Source: Maratus speciosus
Lineage: Eukaryota; Arthropoda; Arachnida; Araneae; Salticidae
Assembly (NCBI GenBank): GCA_963932465.1
Contig: OZ010798.1
Span: forward strand, 21,834,918 to 21,898,917
DNA length: 64,000 nt
Direction: 5' to 3'
Both the position numbers and the translations under genes were made by a program. Each line of letters starts with the position of its first letter. Positions within the stretch are counted from its first letter, which is position 1. The notes under the pieces are model-generated. The model searched no databases and was not told the origin of the DNA. It saw only the letters and a program-made list of their open reading frames with translations. Positions 1 through 11,628 of the stretch are shown here, piece by piece.

Positions 1-324
1 AAAGATAAACTGCAACCATCATTTTCAATACTAACATCTTGATCGACAGCACTAATGAGTCCCTCGGGATACTCCCGTGCAGTGTTATTTTCATCTTCGT
101 TCCTTAAATCGAAAGAGTTGTAATTTTCAGTGGATATCAATCCTTGCAAGGATACAGAAGGTTCTTGAGTAGAATTAAACTTTGGGTGTTCATATGGACT
201 AGAAGAATCTGAACTTGACAGTGAAAGAATAGACGTATTACCAGAATAGCTTATATTTGAATTCATGTCATCTTCGTATTCTAATTCATCACAAGAGACT
301 TCATCTAAAATACTTTCTTGAGAA
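1..324 (-). CDS. Partial exon of an unrecognised multi-exon host gene (last exon visible)
   Basis: Read on the minus strand this stretch is open for 107 codons in one frame and runs off the window edge. The acceptor TTTGTCTTACAG lies just above base 324. The exon starts with one base that completes a codon left by the exon at 3428-3574, giving Ser-Ser-Gln-Glu. The peptide is acidic and serine-rich (e.g. LDEVSCDELEYEDDMNSN, then SILSLSSSDSSS), which suggests a disordered region. No catalytic motif or membrane segment is visible. I do not recognise the protein. The call rests on splice signals, frame and phase, not homology. Confidence 0.6.
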
Positions 325-1640
325 CTGTAAGACAAAGTTAAAAATGTGATTACATTACACAATTATACAAAGTAAGGTTCTCAATTAAGAAGAATGCCTT
401 TTAATAACAATAATGATTTATATTCGTTATGATAATTCCAAGGTTCGTACTGGTCCTGGAATTTCCAGGCTAGAAAATTCTTTGGTATCGGTATTTTCTT
501 CCAGAAGATCTCTCTATAAGAAAGGCGAAATTTCGCGCGTTTGAAGTAGATTTATTTTTTTATAAAAAAAAAATACTTATATTTTATCTGGAAAATAAGG
601 GGGCCCGTACAAACCCTGAATTCTGTAAACTTTTCTGCACAGAATTATTTAATTGTTTATTTTATTATATTAGTTTATTTTATATATATGTTTGAGGAAA
701 TATTACTTTTTGATTTAAAAAGTTAAAAGCTCATCTATATGTATGGTATGAAGCAATATACAGCTTTTAAGTACGTATATATTAATTTAAGAGCTCTTTT
801 TATTGAAAAATACACTTTTTTTTTCTTTTTTTTTTTAGAAAATCATGTTTTTTATACAAAATTTGGTATATGTTAGCAAATTTAAGAAGAACTGCAAATC
901 GTTTGCTTCGTAACAGGTAAGTTGTTTGCTAATATATTGTTTTAAAAAAAGGCAAATATATTGAATAGATTTTGTTATAGAAGATTTGGCATAAACACAA
1001 TTCTTTGCTAAAATTGGACTAAATATTGCCTAAATTTGAAAAGTTAATTAAAATTCCATTAAAAATTTATTTGAATTCACAGTTTTATTCCCTGTTTTAA
1101 CTAAAAACACATGTGTTTAATAAAAATTTCATATTTTTCAAAAAAAGTTCCCCGAAAGTATTCTCATAGGGGATCGGTTTTCCAAACCGGTTTCAAAACT
1201 GAAAGTACCTTTAAAAAAAAAAAAGTCTGCATCCAAAATCGAAAAAGTAAAAAAGAGTCATATTACTAATTAAGCTCAGCTATCCTATTAAAAAAAAATA
1301 TTTTAAAAATATTCAAATTTAAACGAGAAATTCAAAAACAACCTTCCCATTGATTTAACATTACGGAGCGGATGTTTTCAAGTAAATCAAGAATCCACTT
1401 AAAATGTCATACCCGAAAGGTTTAAGTTTCATATTTAATACAAAATTTATAAATATTTTTCAAATTGAAATATTGATAGCGTCTTAGAGAAAAGACAATA
1501 AATATTTTTTTTTAATTTTACCCTTTTTTTATATTATTTTTTGAATGGCTAAAGGCTTCGACAAGCTATAGCGTTGTTGGCTTTTTCAGCATACCTGAAA
1601 AACTGCTTGATGGAATGCACTGAAATTGTATATACACGTA
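325..1640. other. AT-rich intron, no gene seen
   Basis: Intron sequence with many A and T runs. Around 1150-1390 there are short decayed stretches resembling the interior of the foldback element at 31655-32075 (a CCGGTTTC..AAACTGAAAGT piece and an AACATTA..GAGCGG piece). Nothing else stands out. Confidence 0.4.
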
Positions 1641-1909
1641 TTAACCCGTAACTGGAGACATGAATTTACCTACGCGATCAGAGACATGGAGTCAAAAAGA
1701 CTCCAATGTTATTTTTCTCTTTTGTCTTTTATAAACAGCATTGAAATTTATTTTGGAAACGCAATATACTCTGGAAATCATGTAATGATAAAAGAACTAC
1801 TTGACGGTACTGAGGAGATGATTTTATTCAAGGAAAAAAAACCACGTCATAATCAGAGCCAAAGAACAACGCGGAGACATTTTGACTCCCGTCTCCAGTT
1901 ACGGGTTAA
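1641..1909. mobile_element. TTAA-flanked MITE, TIR CCCGTAACTGGAGAC
   Basis: TTAA at 1641-1644 and 1906-1909 bound a 261-bp body whose ends are exact inverted repeats, CCCGTAACTGGAGAC and GTCTCCAGTTACGGG. A second inverted stretch (GGAGTCAAAA / TTTTGACTCC) lies inside. A TTAA duplication with a CCC start is typical of piggyBac-type elements. The 119-codon ORF covering it runs through both TIRs and is not a gene. One copy in the window. Confidence 0.75.
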
Positions 1910-2702
1910 AAGTATCTACAAGGATCTGTTTAGGAAAAAATTCGGTCTTTTAAAGAATCCATCACAAAAAATGTTTTCTTCCTAAAACATATATAACCTT
2001 TCTCTAAAGAAATTATCTCAAAAGATGAAATTTCGCAAAATTATGACATTATTTTTTTTACAAATTAAAAAAACTATTCATAATTTAACACAATCAAGAC
2101 GCTGTGAGAAAAGTATGATCCTTGCTCTAGAAAACGGTTTCAAATTTTTTAATAATTTCTTACTTTATATTATTTTATTAATTTATATATTTTTAAATTG
2201 TACTTAAATCACATAATTATCCTTCGAAAAATTAATGAAAACACCACTTAATAAATTATTGAGTAAAAGTAATTAATATAGGTGATAGAAATTAATGCGT
2301 GATAATTTAAGATGTTAATTTAAGACATAACTTTAAATGTATTATAATTCCACATTTTTCTTTAGATAATAACAATAAATTTAGTATATGAAAATATTGT
2401 CTTAGAGTCAAATTATGATGATACCTTTGGATATAAGAAAGACAAATTAAAAGTTTGTTACTATATTAGTGTGAGACGACTTCCTGAGCTTTTTATTATG
2501 ATTATCAGTTATCTGCAGTCATAGAAGACGAAATTTTTGCTCAAATAGTACATTTTGCATCTCTAAGCGACTAAATGTGAATAATATGACATAATAACAA
2601 TAAATTGCGTTTTTTCATTGATTAACCATTTCTCCATGGGATATTTATAGTAATCTTTCCATAATCCAACAGATTATTATAACAAGAATGGGCGAATTCC
2701 AA
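1910..2702. other. AT-rich intron, nothing recognised
   Basis: No splice-bounded ORF, repeat end or RNA gene was found here. Confidence 0.4.
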
Positions 2703-2920
2703 TTAACCCTTTAGCGGGTGGTGCCCACAAAAAAGGATACCTAATTTTAATTCTAAAACTGGAAAACGGCACCAGGAATATTTAATTAAAATTTTCCTTT
2801 TATAAAGTACGGGAAAATAAGCAAGTTTTTATTTTACAACAAATTTATTAGTCAATTCTGGTGTCAGTCCATCATTTCATCATTTTACAAAGAGAATTAC
2901 CCCGCGCCGAAAAGGGTTAA
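2703..2920. mobile_element. TTAA-flanked MITE, TIR CCCTTTWR family
   Basis: TTAACCCTTTAGCGGG at the left and CGCCGAAAAGGGTTAA at the right bound a 218-bp body. The interior (GTGTCAGTCCAT, ACAAATTTATTAG) is also found, inverted, in the copy at 20051-20446. Further likely members are at 36117-36329 and 57317-57881. A TTAA duplication plus a CCC start points to piggyBac-type mobilisation (inference). Confidence 0.7.
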
Positions 2921-2959
2921 AGGCGATTTAAAAAATATTTTTTCTTTTTTCACGCTCAA

Positions 2960-3345
2960 AGATGTGACGTTTTTTAACACAATTACGAACACATTTCTTT
3001 TCGCAAGCATATGGCAAGTGGTCTTATTCAGATATCAAAGATTCATACAGTTTTCTCCCTTTTCGGGTAAAGTGGTGAGACTACCTTTCAGAGAATGCTG
3101 TCAAATTGGGCTTTTTGAACAGAATTTCCGAACGCGACTGTTTGGGAAACGACAAATCAAGACAGCAAGGAGACAGCAATTGCTCATAACTCAAAATGTA
3201 GTTAATTCATTTACATGAAAATAAAAAATGAAAAACTGTTCTATTGCAAATCATTTCGATAATCACGTTTGCAAGCGTCATGCTGTTACGTTAAAAGATG
3301 TGTTCGTAAATGTGTCAGAAAGTTTTGCACTGTTGACCGAAGGAT
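2960..3345 (+). repeat. Decayed member of the A/B MITE superfamily
   Basis: The order of landmarks (TTTCAGAGAATGCTGTCAAATTGGGC, TTTTGAAC.GAATTTCCG, and near the end GTGTCAGAAAGTTTTGCACTGTTGA) matches that of the TTAA MITEs at 4221-4645 and 30745-31196. The TIRs are no longer clear. Confidence 0.5.
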
Positions 3346-3427
3346 TTTTTTTTTTTTTTGAACCAACTTAAAAAAAAGTAATACAAAGTATGATGAATTA
3401 TGTCTTATGAATTATGTTTTATCTTAC

Positions 3428-3574
3428 CTATTGGAATTCGTGGTGTTAGCTTCATTCTGAGTGTAACTTGAAAATACTTGAGGAACTGTATACGCGGTAA
3501 TATCCTGGTAGAAATATGGCACAAAAGAGATAACTGAAACTTGTCGAATGAAAGGTACGTACATGATTTCATAT
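3428..3574 (-). CDS. Internal exon of the host gene (147 bp, tyrosine/proline-rich)
   Basis: On the minus strand a TTTCTCCATTTCAG acceptor and an AATAG|GTAAGAT donor bound 147 bp that are open in one frame: one base, 48 codons, two bases. Both phases agree with the exons at 23680-23790 and 1-324. The peptide has MYVPFIRQVSVISFVPYFYQ followed by a polar tail. The YVP..V..(F/I)P.FY pattern recurs in the exon at 23680-23790, suggesting an exon duplication. No known domain was recognised. Confidence 0.65.
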
Positions 3575-4220
3575 CTGAAATGGAGAAATAAGTATATTTT
3601 GGTTGCCCAATCTAAGAAGGCGATGTGATTTACAATCGAAAAATACTTAAGGAGACCGGGAAAGCAAAATTCAACCAAAAAATCGATTTTTACTTTTTTA
3701 TATCATTAAATAGTTTATACTTTTATCTTTCCAGCCATGTGTCACACATGTTTATATATGAAAAAAATAAGTGTTGAAATTATTCTTTCTTTCAAAGAAT
3801 ACTTCACAGCTTAATGGCGATTTAAATCTTTAAATGAATTTTTCTCAAAACTTGGATTTTTCACGTTTATGTTCCTTTTTTCAATATCTATTTAACTTAA
3901 GAACTCAGATTTTTTTTTAATACTTATGTTATATTGTATACTTTAACACGATGATTTAATGATTTGTTGAGAATTATTTATTTTGGGCAGTGAAATCTTA
4001 CCAAAAATTGCTAATTTAAAAATGACTTTCAGTAAATAATTAATAATTAATTTTGAGTTTCACTTAGAAAGAAAATTGTCTGTTAAAATACGTAAGTCAT
4101 TTTATTCTAACTACTCTGGAAAATCTAGACCCCTATCTTTCACCATTTCTGAAAAAAAAAAAAAAAGATACATAAAATTGGTGAATTTAGCATGGCGGAG
4201 ATAGGGCTTTCCCGATCCTC
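3575..4220. other. Intron, nothing recognised
   Basis: AT-rich with poly-T and poly-A runs. I see no gene, RNA or bounded repeat. Confidence 0.4.
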
Positions 4221-4645
4221 TTAAGGGTGTATTCCGATCCAAACTGATTATTTTCTGATTCATTTTAAAATTCATTTTTGCTCTCAAACGCATCAAACTG
4301 GGAAATTCTCTTATTTAGAAACTACATAATGTGCCGTGCTTCTCAATTTTTTGATAAATGCAGAAAATACTGTATTAAACGCTGTCAAAGTTGGCGTTTT
4401 GAACCGAATTTTCCGAAACGGGCGATCTGGGAATGAAAAAAATGGTCATACTGAGAAAATAATTGTTTACAAATCAAATTCTAATGAATTGAGCTGAAAA
4501 TGAAATCACACGGCACGTTAAACATGTCTTCAAAAATCACCCCTAGCAAGTTTCATGTTTTTAATTTTAAAAATGAGTCTGAAAATGTCTCAGAAAATTT
4601 CGAGCTATTGAGGGTGGAAAAACATTTTTTCGAATGCACCCTTAA
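4221..4645 (+). mobile_element. TTAA MITE family A, copy 1
   Basis: TTAAGGGTGTATTCCGATCC at the left and CGAATGCACCCTTAA at the right give inverted ends GGGTGTATTC / GAATGCACCC inside TTAA. Body 425 bp. Five copies of this family lie in the window (4221, 23899, 28193, 37113 inverted, 45784 interrupted). It has no coding capacity. The interior landmarks GTCAAAGTTGGCGTTTTGAA and GAAAATTTCGAGCT are shared in weaker form with family B, so A and B are probably diverged branches of one non-autonomous superfamily. Confidence 0.85.
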
Positions 4646-5215
4646 GGCGAATCTAAATCCTAACTAGCCATTTGCGAAATTACTTTGATTCTTAAATACT
4701 TGTAATCGGCTCTATGATCTTATTTAGAAGTTATAAAATTGAACACCGTTTTTAATTTTTAGAAAACAGTATATGCTCTTTTAGAAAATGCTGACAAATT
4801 TGATGCTTTTAGTTTAATATCACCACGTCAAAACTTGAGAAATGTCAAAAAGACAGAAAAATAGATTACAAATTGAGATGTAGTGCAATTTTTGAAACAT
4901 TGATACCAGATAATTTCTTATTATTTCGTTTAAAAAAGAATCCATGAATGTGTCAGAAAATTTTCCGTTATTGAGTAGGGAAATATTTTTTTTTTCCCTC
5001 AAAACTGCGTAAAGTACAACTAATGACAAAATACGGCATAAAATTGAAGGGAGGAGGGGAAGTGAAGTGATCAGTATTTAAAGATGGTTCTGTAGAAAAT
5101 TTTGTCAACGCTCAAGAACCCGAAAGTTTCTTACACATTCCAGGATTCATATTTTCTCCCAAATGCATTGAACTATCAAGCATGGCTATTTAAGTCATTT
5201 AGAATGGAATAACAT
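4646..5215. repeat. Decayed A/B superfamily fragments
   Basis: 4670-5040 repeats the landmarks of family A (a TCTTATTTAGAAGTTATA piece, AGAAAATGCTGACAAATTTGA, AATGTGTCAGAAAATTTTCC, TTATTGAG.GGG). 5080-5215 has a further piece. TIRs are not recognisable. Confidence 0.45.
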
Positions 5216-5294
5216 TTTTCGTTTTCTACTGATTGTATTTCGTCTTGAATTATAATTTTTTACTAATTCATAACGAAGCGAAACAGCACCGAAA

Positions 5295-6110
5295 ACTGGC
5301 GATATGAAACAATTAAAATAATGAATATTTGTAAAAAATCACCATAAAATAAAAAGAGTACATAGGACGCGTTTCGAGCTAAAAATATTAACAGTTCGTC
5401 ATCAGCTACACTAAGCACGTGTCCGTAAGGGGATACTAGACCATGGGACGAGTGGCGAAATTGTTCAAGTCCATTTACCAACTCCGGGAACTAAGAAATT
5501 TTGCATGCAATACAATTATACAATACTTATTAACTAAAAAACGCAAAGTTCACCAAAAAATATTTGCACATTAATTTTTTATACCAATTTAAAGTGGTAC
5601 TCTAAAGCCGACATTATAAAGATAATGTTCAGTATTTTGGTTAGTATTTTCACTTTTAAATAAGAATGAAGATAAAATTTATTGAATTGTCATCATTTAC
5701 TAATAAATATTAAATACTGACAATAAAATATTATCTTTAATATTAGTATTGTATTTAATATTTGCTGTTTAAGAAGTTGAATATTTTTTAATATATTTTA
5801 CACGAATGTAGCTTAAATAATAGATTAAATGAAACTTGAAAGTTAAAATAATAGAATTAAAATACTCTATACATTCAGAATGTATATTTTAACTCTAATA
5901 AAGTAATAAATATAAAATTTAAGGATTTGTCCTCATATGTCGACACCTATATCAATTGTTGAAAAGAGCAATTTTGACTCTTAAACTTGACATTCCCTTT
6001 AACTATTAAATTTTTGATGTAAAAACATTTCTAATACAACTAACAATTTTTTTAGTACTTCCAATAAAACGATAAAAGGTTTAAGTAACACAAGGCTCTT
6101 TTTAACATAA
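5295..6110 (+). repeat. Left long terminal inverted repeat
   Basis: Matches the reverse complement of 8395-9694. Shared stretches include ACATAGGACGCGTTTCGAGC, TAGTTCCCGGAGTTGGTAAA (inverted) and GGGAATGTCAAGTTTAAG (inverted). Confidence 0.75.
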
Positions 6111-6179
6111 AATTAAATATTCAAAAATTGCTCAACTAAAGCTGCTACCTTTTTTTGATACTAACAGGCAGCTTAATCC

Positions 6180-7797
6180 AAAAACTAAATTGGAAACTGG
6201 GATCTTGAAAGATACAAGCAACATTCTTGCTCATATAATTGTAATGGGGCAAACATCATAACCTGATATAAAAAATGTCATGTCATATATAATTTAACTG
6301 CCTATCCACCACCTATAGCAAACCCTGATTGTTCTATCGTAAAAACAAATAACGCAGCATTGACTCATTCTGTGCTGAAATCAGTGGATCAGTATCAAAT
6401 TCCAAGTGAGATCCCTGAAAGTAATGCCTTGATTTTGGACGGTACGGGAGTTTTGCAACAAATGCAGAATATTCCAAATACTTTTGGAGATCTTGCTTTA
6501 CAAGTACTGGAATATATTATTGGTATGGGTGTTAGCTACATATCTAAAGTAATTCACTTTGTAACTGACACATATCCTATTTTCAACATTTAGTGCAGCG
6601 AGTGACAAAGGAGGGCTACAGGAGGTGAAACTGTTATTAAAATAGGAAGTTCAGCAAAAAGAAAGAAAAAAAAACCCTCATCAGTTAAAATTTCTAGAAA
6701 ATGGGTCAAATAAGGCAGCTTTGGTTGAATTTCTTTTTAAAAATGGTCCTCAGTAGATCCCCCCATTTCTGAAAAGTGTATTGTTGATTGTTGCACATGG
6801 GGTAAAGTGTCATATCATAAGCGGTGAAAATAGTCATCTGATAGTAAGGGATATGCCCGAACCGCATTCTGATCACGAGGAAGCAGATACAAGAATGCTG
6901 TTGCATGTAGAAAATGCTTCGATATGTTTCATACATGTTATTATTAAAAGTTCGGACACATGTTTTTATCATCTCACTTTGTATGAGTAGATTTTTAACA
7001 ACAGAATTATATTTGCTTCTGGGTACTGCGAGTAATTTAGAATTCCATAATGTTTTATCTATCGCTACTATTTTAGGTCCAGACATTTGTGATAGTTTAA
7101 TAGGCCTTCGCAGTTTTACAGGTTGCCACAGTTGTAGTGCCTTTAAAGACAAGGGCAAAATTAAAGCATTGACTATAATGAATAGTAAAATTGACTATAA
7201 TTAAAAGTAAAATTGACTATAATGAAAAGCAAAATTGTTTATATTGATGCATTTAAAGGGTTTGGAACTTCTTGGACTTTATCAAGTGCTCTTATTCAAA
7301 CTCTTGAACTATTTGTTTGCGAACTTTATGGCCAACCTACTAAAACCTCAGTAAATGATTCAAGATACACATTGTTCAAACTGAAGTTTAAAATTGATGT
7401 TGCTTTACCACCAAATTATGATGCTTTAGTATACCATATTAAAAGGGCAAACTATCAAGCATATATTCGTCGTCGGTGTTTCCAGAACATAATAAGTGTC
7501 CCTAATCCTGCTGAACATGGATGGATCATTAATGGGATAAATATAAGGATTTGTTGGAACACAATTCTTTGTATTCCATATAGTTTACTAAAAAACATTT
7601 TATGCAAGTGCCAGAAGACCGTTTGTTTATCAAGTAAATGCTCATGCAAATCAAATGGAATTACTTGCTACGAATTATGTTCATGTACTAATTGGAAAAT
7701 TCCAATGAACAAAATGAATTTTTCAGTGATACTTTTGAAGTTGATTCAGACATATGAAGATATTGATAGTTTGCATAATGCACATGATATTTTCTAA
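6180..7797 (+). pseudogene. Broken transposon-type gene: EEADTR / TGC(D)S core with C-terminal CXC
   Basis: Coding traces run through several frames and stops. In order they are LTAYPPPIANPD.SIVKT; SNALILDGTGVLQQM and FVTDTYP (6360-6590); an RKW..KAALVEFLFKNG region with a frameshift near 6710; IVAHGVKCH and PHSDHEEADTRMLLH (6780-6905); IKSSDT, then IGLRSFTGCHSCSAFKDKGK in another frame (7090-7160); then 7213-7797 with ANYQAYIRRRCFQN, HGWIING and a cysteine run CKC..TVCLSSKCSCKSNGITCYELCSC. From memory this order matches a widespread invertebrate mobile-element protein often annotated as Tesmin/TSO1-like CXC. The acidic motifs (DG, EEADTR, SPDTDV, TGCDS) suggest a PIN/FEN-like nuclease fold, which is inference. 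Here the D of TGCDS has become H, and the gene is dead. Confidence 0.6.
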
Positions 7798-8394
7798 AAA
7801 ATGTACCAAAATAAATAATATTATACATAAAACATGCCAAAGTAAAGCTTTTATTTAAGACAAGTATTTAAGCATGAAACAATGTGATCTTGTTGATGGA
7901 CTTCCTAGTTGTGTGGCAACTTAACATCCAGTTGGGAGGTGATCGTGTTGCAAGGGCATTAGGGAGACTTAAAAAAATTAATGTTTAAACGTGGCTGGTA
8001 GCCACAACGAGAGAAATCACTAGAAAAGTTAAGAAAAGAATAACTTAAAGTAAGAACTTGAAGTACTAAAAGTTTAACAATGTAAGAGAAAAAATAAAAT
8101 TTAGATAAAAAAAAAGAAAGAAATTCCATTAGTTCAAAAAAGGACAGGCGAAAAAGCTACCGGGGGATATCCCATCTAAAAAAAGGGACTCTTTTCAGTG
8201 ACCATATATTAAGTTTAAGTTGGTTAAAAATGCTATTTATATAGCAGATAAGCAGTATTATATTTAAGCATTACCAATTTTCTAAAATCATTTAGATATT
8301 GTTTGTCTAATTTTTCCTGTAACTTCTTAAGCATTTTATTAAGAGGCAAGTACATTATATCAAAGTCTCTTTACTGTTATTATGTTGCTTAATG

Positions 8395-9694
8395 TTATGT
8401 TAAAAAGAGCCTTGTATTACTTAAACCTTTTATTTATTAATTAGAAGTATTCGAAAAAAATTGTTAGTTGTATTAGAAATGTTTTCGCCTCAAAAGTTTA
8501 ATAGTTAAAGGGAATGTCAAGTTTAAGATTCAAAATTGCTCTTTTCAACAGATGATATAGGTGTCGAAATATGAGGGCAAATCCTTAAATTTTATATTTA
8601 TTACTTCATTAGGTGTTAAAACATACGTTCTGAAAGTATAGAGTATTTTTATTTTATTATTTTAACTTTCAAGTTTCATTTAATCTATTATTTAAGCTAC
8701 ATTCGTGTAAAATATATTAAAATAAAATTCAACTTCTTAAACAGCAAATATTAAATACAATACTAATATTAAAGATAATATTTTATTGTCAGTATTTAAT
8801 ATTTATTAGTAAATGATGACAATTCAATAAATTTTATCTTCATTCTTATTTAAAAGTGAAAATACTAACCAAAACACTGAACATTACCTTTATAATGTCA
8901 GCTTTAGGGTACCGCTTTAAATTGGTATAAAAAATTAATGTGCACATATTTTTTGGTGAACTTTGAATTTTTAGTTAATAAGTATTGTATAATTGTATTG
9001 CATGCAAAATTTCTTAGTTCCCGGAGTTGGTAAACGAAAACTGGTTTTTAGCCACTTTTGATGCTTCGTCCCATGGCCTATACGGTCAAAAATGAACTGA
9101 AAGGTAAAGAGTAGAGCTTGCAAAGAATGCGACAGATGGCGCTAGCTGAAAGAAGCACATGCAGAAGACGAAAATGTTGCCAAAATGACAGAAGCGAAAT
9201 TGATAGGGAAAAATGGAAGTAAAAGAAATAAACAAAATTAAAATAAAATAAAAGAAGTAAATTAAAAAATATAAATATAAATAATAATAAAGAAAGAAAT
9301 ATAAAAGAAAAAAACAAGAAAAAAACCAAAAGAGCCTTTTTATAAAAACAAAATAAAAAGAAAAGAAACAAGAGAAGAGGGAAAAGAATTACAAAAGTAA
9401 TTTCCACGCTGGAGAGAGGAAAGGAGATGATGGGAGATAATTGACAAGATTATCAGAATTTTTAGAAATAAAATATGCTTCATGAAAATCCAAGTGAGAG
9501 GGAGAGGCAGGGGAAGAAATAATTTGGCCATGCAGAAATTGAAACAATGACTGGCAGACCAACAGTGAGAAGCATGATTTGCAATCTGTAGCTGATGACG
9601 ACCTTTTAATATTTTTAGCTCGAAACGCGTCCTATGTACTGTTTTTATTTTTATGGTGATTTTTTACAAAGATTCATTATTTTAATTCATAACG
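8395..9694 (-). repeat. Right long terminal inverted repeat, with a ~500-bp purine-rich insertion
   Basis: Reverse complement of 5295-6110. Between TTCGTCCCATGG (about 9067) and GTAGCTGATGACG (about 9590) lies extra AAG/AAAT-rich DNA absent from the left arm. The ORFs on its minus strand are low-complexity shadows. Confidence 0.7.
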
Positions 9695-9697
9695 AAG

Positions 9698-9899
9698 TTT
9701 ATTCGTTGCTCACGTCCAAATTTCCGTTTTTAAACGCCAACTTTGACAGAATATTTTGGACGATCTTGTACCTTTCTAGAAAACGCTATTGGATTTCACA
9801 GTTTTTGAATAAGAATATTTGCTAATTTCACGTGTTTACGAATAAAAGGGAATTAAGGAATGTGTCAGAATGTACCCAGTGCTGATTTCAGAACGGCCT
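9698..9899 (-). repeat. Decayed A/B superfamily fragment
   Basis: AAACGCCAACTTTGACAGAAT and, further right, AATGTGTCAGAATG match the landmarks of the TTAA MITEs. Confidence 0.4.
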
Positions 9900-10137
9900 T
9901 TAACACGTTCACGCCGGCGCGATGGGTCACAATCGACTATCTCAGAGTTGTCAAGTCTCCGGCTTTTTTTCACACCACTATTATTTTAGAGAAAATGTTG
10001 TTGCTTTAAATCGCCCAATTGTTCTAATTAAATAAAACAACATTTTCTGTATTAAAATACTGGTATGCAAAAATCCGGAGACTTGGCAGATCTGAGACAG
10101 TCGAGTGTGACATAGCGCGCTGTCGTGAACGTGTTAA
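9900..10137. mobile_element. TTAA-flanked MITE, TIR CACGTTCACG
   Basis: TTAA at 9900-9903 and 10134-10137. Inside, about 59 bp at each end form inverted repeats starting CACGTTCACG and continuing through a GCGCG core and GTCAC to CAAGTCTCCGG. Body 238 bp, no coding. Its TIR is unrelated to families A and B but it uses the same target. The GC-rich ends stand out in AT-rich DNA. Confidence 0.8.
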
Positions 10138-10563
10138 TGTATGAAAATTCAGTTGCTTTGTATTTAAAATTTATCAATAGTTTGTTACCGAATTCGACAT
10201 TAAATTCAGAGGAGTGATAGAAGGCATCAAGAGCAACAAAAATTGCAATGGAACATAGCGTCGCAAACTACCTATTTAATTAAAAATACAGGTTGTTCTA
10301 TACCATTACTCAATTTGTGTTGCCGGTAATAAGTTTTAGAAAGCTTTATTTTATTATAATGAAATTCTTAATAGAAATAATGCTCATTCAGTTTGATAAC
10401 ATCCAAAAAGTGGCAAAAGTTTCCATGATACGCGCCAGCAGTATACACTTGAAGCTTTATATCTTGGACTGCGATGACCATTTCATATAGTATCATCGAT
10501 TGCGTGAGCATCCTGTTTTTCTAGAACCTTTCGTGTTGTTATCACATTTCATACTAAACAATG
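10138..10563. other. Intron, nothing recognised
   Basis: No bounded repeat or exon found. The 65-codon ORF at 10293 has no supporting signal. Confidence 0.35.
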
Positions 10564-11628
10564 TACAGTCGAGGAAAATAAAAACACCCCCTAATAACTC
10601 CTCAACAAATTATCGAAAAAGAAAGTTACAGGTACTAAACGATTGGAAATAAAGTCTACTTTTAAATGATGTATGTAAAATTTTATTAGGGGGACGTCTA
10701 CACATTAAAACGAACCCAAACTTTATTTTTTTTCAATGGCAATACCCAATTTTAACTAGATATTTCAAATCTTCGGTTCCAACTATGCCTAGGCACCAAA
10801 TTTCAAGTCATTTGAATGATAAGTTTTTGAATTATGAACATTCAAAATTTAGTGATTCTAATGTTAAATTACATTTTCATATTTTTATTAATATCTTCTG
10901 AGATTGTACTCCTAATGCGCTAATTTTTTGTGTAGCAATAATACTAAAATACATAAACATAAATATGTTGCATTTGCAATTTTTATAATTTTACGATATG
11001 AATTATGAATTATGAAATTAATATTCGAAAAAAGTTATGAATTGCAACCTACAATTTTTTTGATAGATTTGGATTTATTACGTCCTGTTTTATGGAAATC
11101 CAAAATTTCACATTTTTCTTCCGAGTGGTTTTCAAATTATGCTTAAAAAACGGCAAATTTGGGGTTTAAGGGGCCGTTTATGATAGAAGTGACTAGATAC
11201 TTTTAAATTTCTTAGGCTATCCTGTAATCTAGCAGTCTTCAATGACTGCTTGAGTGGCGCTTAAGGTGCCTTAATCAAGAAGTGGGCTCTCCCGGTCAAC
11301 AATCGAGTACCGAACTTCAATTTGGATACAGCCCTTAAAATACGCTCGATTTAAAATAATTAATTTTTCGGAAACTTATCGTACGAATTGCATAAAAATT
11401 TATTTTTAGGCTAACTGAAAGGCGTAGAGTTCATTTATGCTGTCAGAATTGTGTATTGATAAAAACAAAGTTATGGTCCGTTTTAATATGTAGATGCCCC
11501 CCTAAGCAAATTTTATAAACATCATTTAAAAGAAGACTTTATTATCAATCGTGTGGTACCAGTAATATTACCGATAATTTTTTGCAAAGTTAGTAAGGGG
11601 TGTTTACTTTTTTCTTTCCATGACTGTA
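10564..11628. mobile_element. Tc1/mariner-type MITE with ~170-bp TIRs
   Basis: TACAGTCGAGGAAA at the left and TTTCCATGACTGTA at the right, with TA at both outer ends, begin inverted repeats of roughly 170 bp. Shared interior pieces include AAACACCCC, AATAAAGTCT.CTTTTAAATGATGT and GGGGG.CATCTACA. No transposase reading frame remains in the 1.06 kb, so it is non-autonomous. Confidence 0.75.

Larger units (their letters stand above)
5265..9697 (+). mobile_element. 4.4-kb DNA element with very long TIRs and a decayed CXC-protein gene
   Basis: The left 5295-6110 and the right 8395-9694 are inverted copies of each other over more than 800 bp, with small differences. A broken gene (6180-7797) lies between them. 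The 14-bp direct repeat AATTCATAACGAAG sits at 5265-5278 and 9684-9697. It may be a target-site duplication, although on the left it lies about 30 bp outside the first base of the matching TIR. The right TIR has about 500 bp of purine-rich sequence (9085-9590) missing from the left arm. Long TIRs plus a single gene suggest a cut-and-paste or foldback-type transposon. I cannot assign a superfamily. Confidence 0.7.

Noticed and set aside
1626..1985. 119-codon ORF
   Set aside because: It spans a TTAA MITE end to end, including both TIRs, so it is not a gene.
6706..7158. 150-codon minus-strand ORF
   Set aside because: It is antisense to the decayed CXC-protein gene, whose motifs read on the plus strand.
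9078..9407. 109-codon Phe/Leu-rich minus-strand ORF
   Set aside because: Translation of an AAAG/AAAT-rich insertion in a TIR; low complexity.
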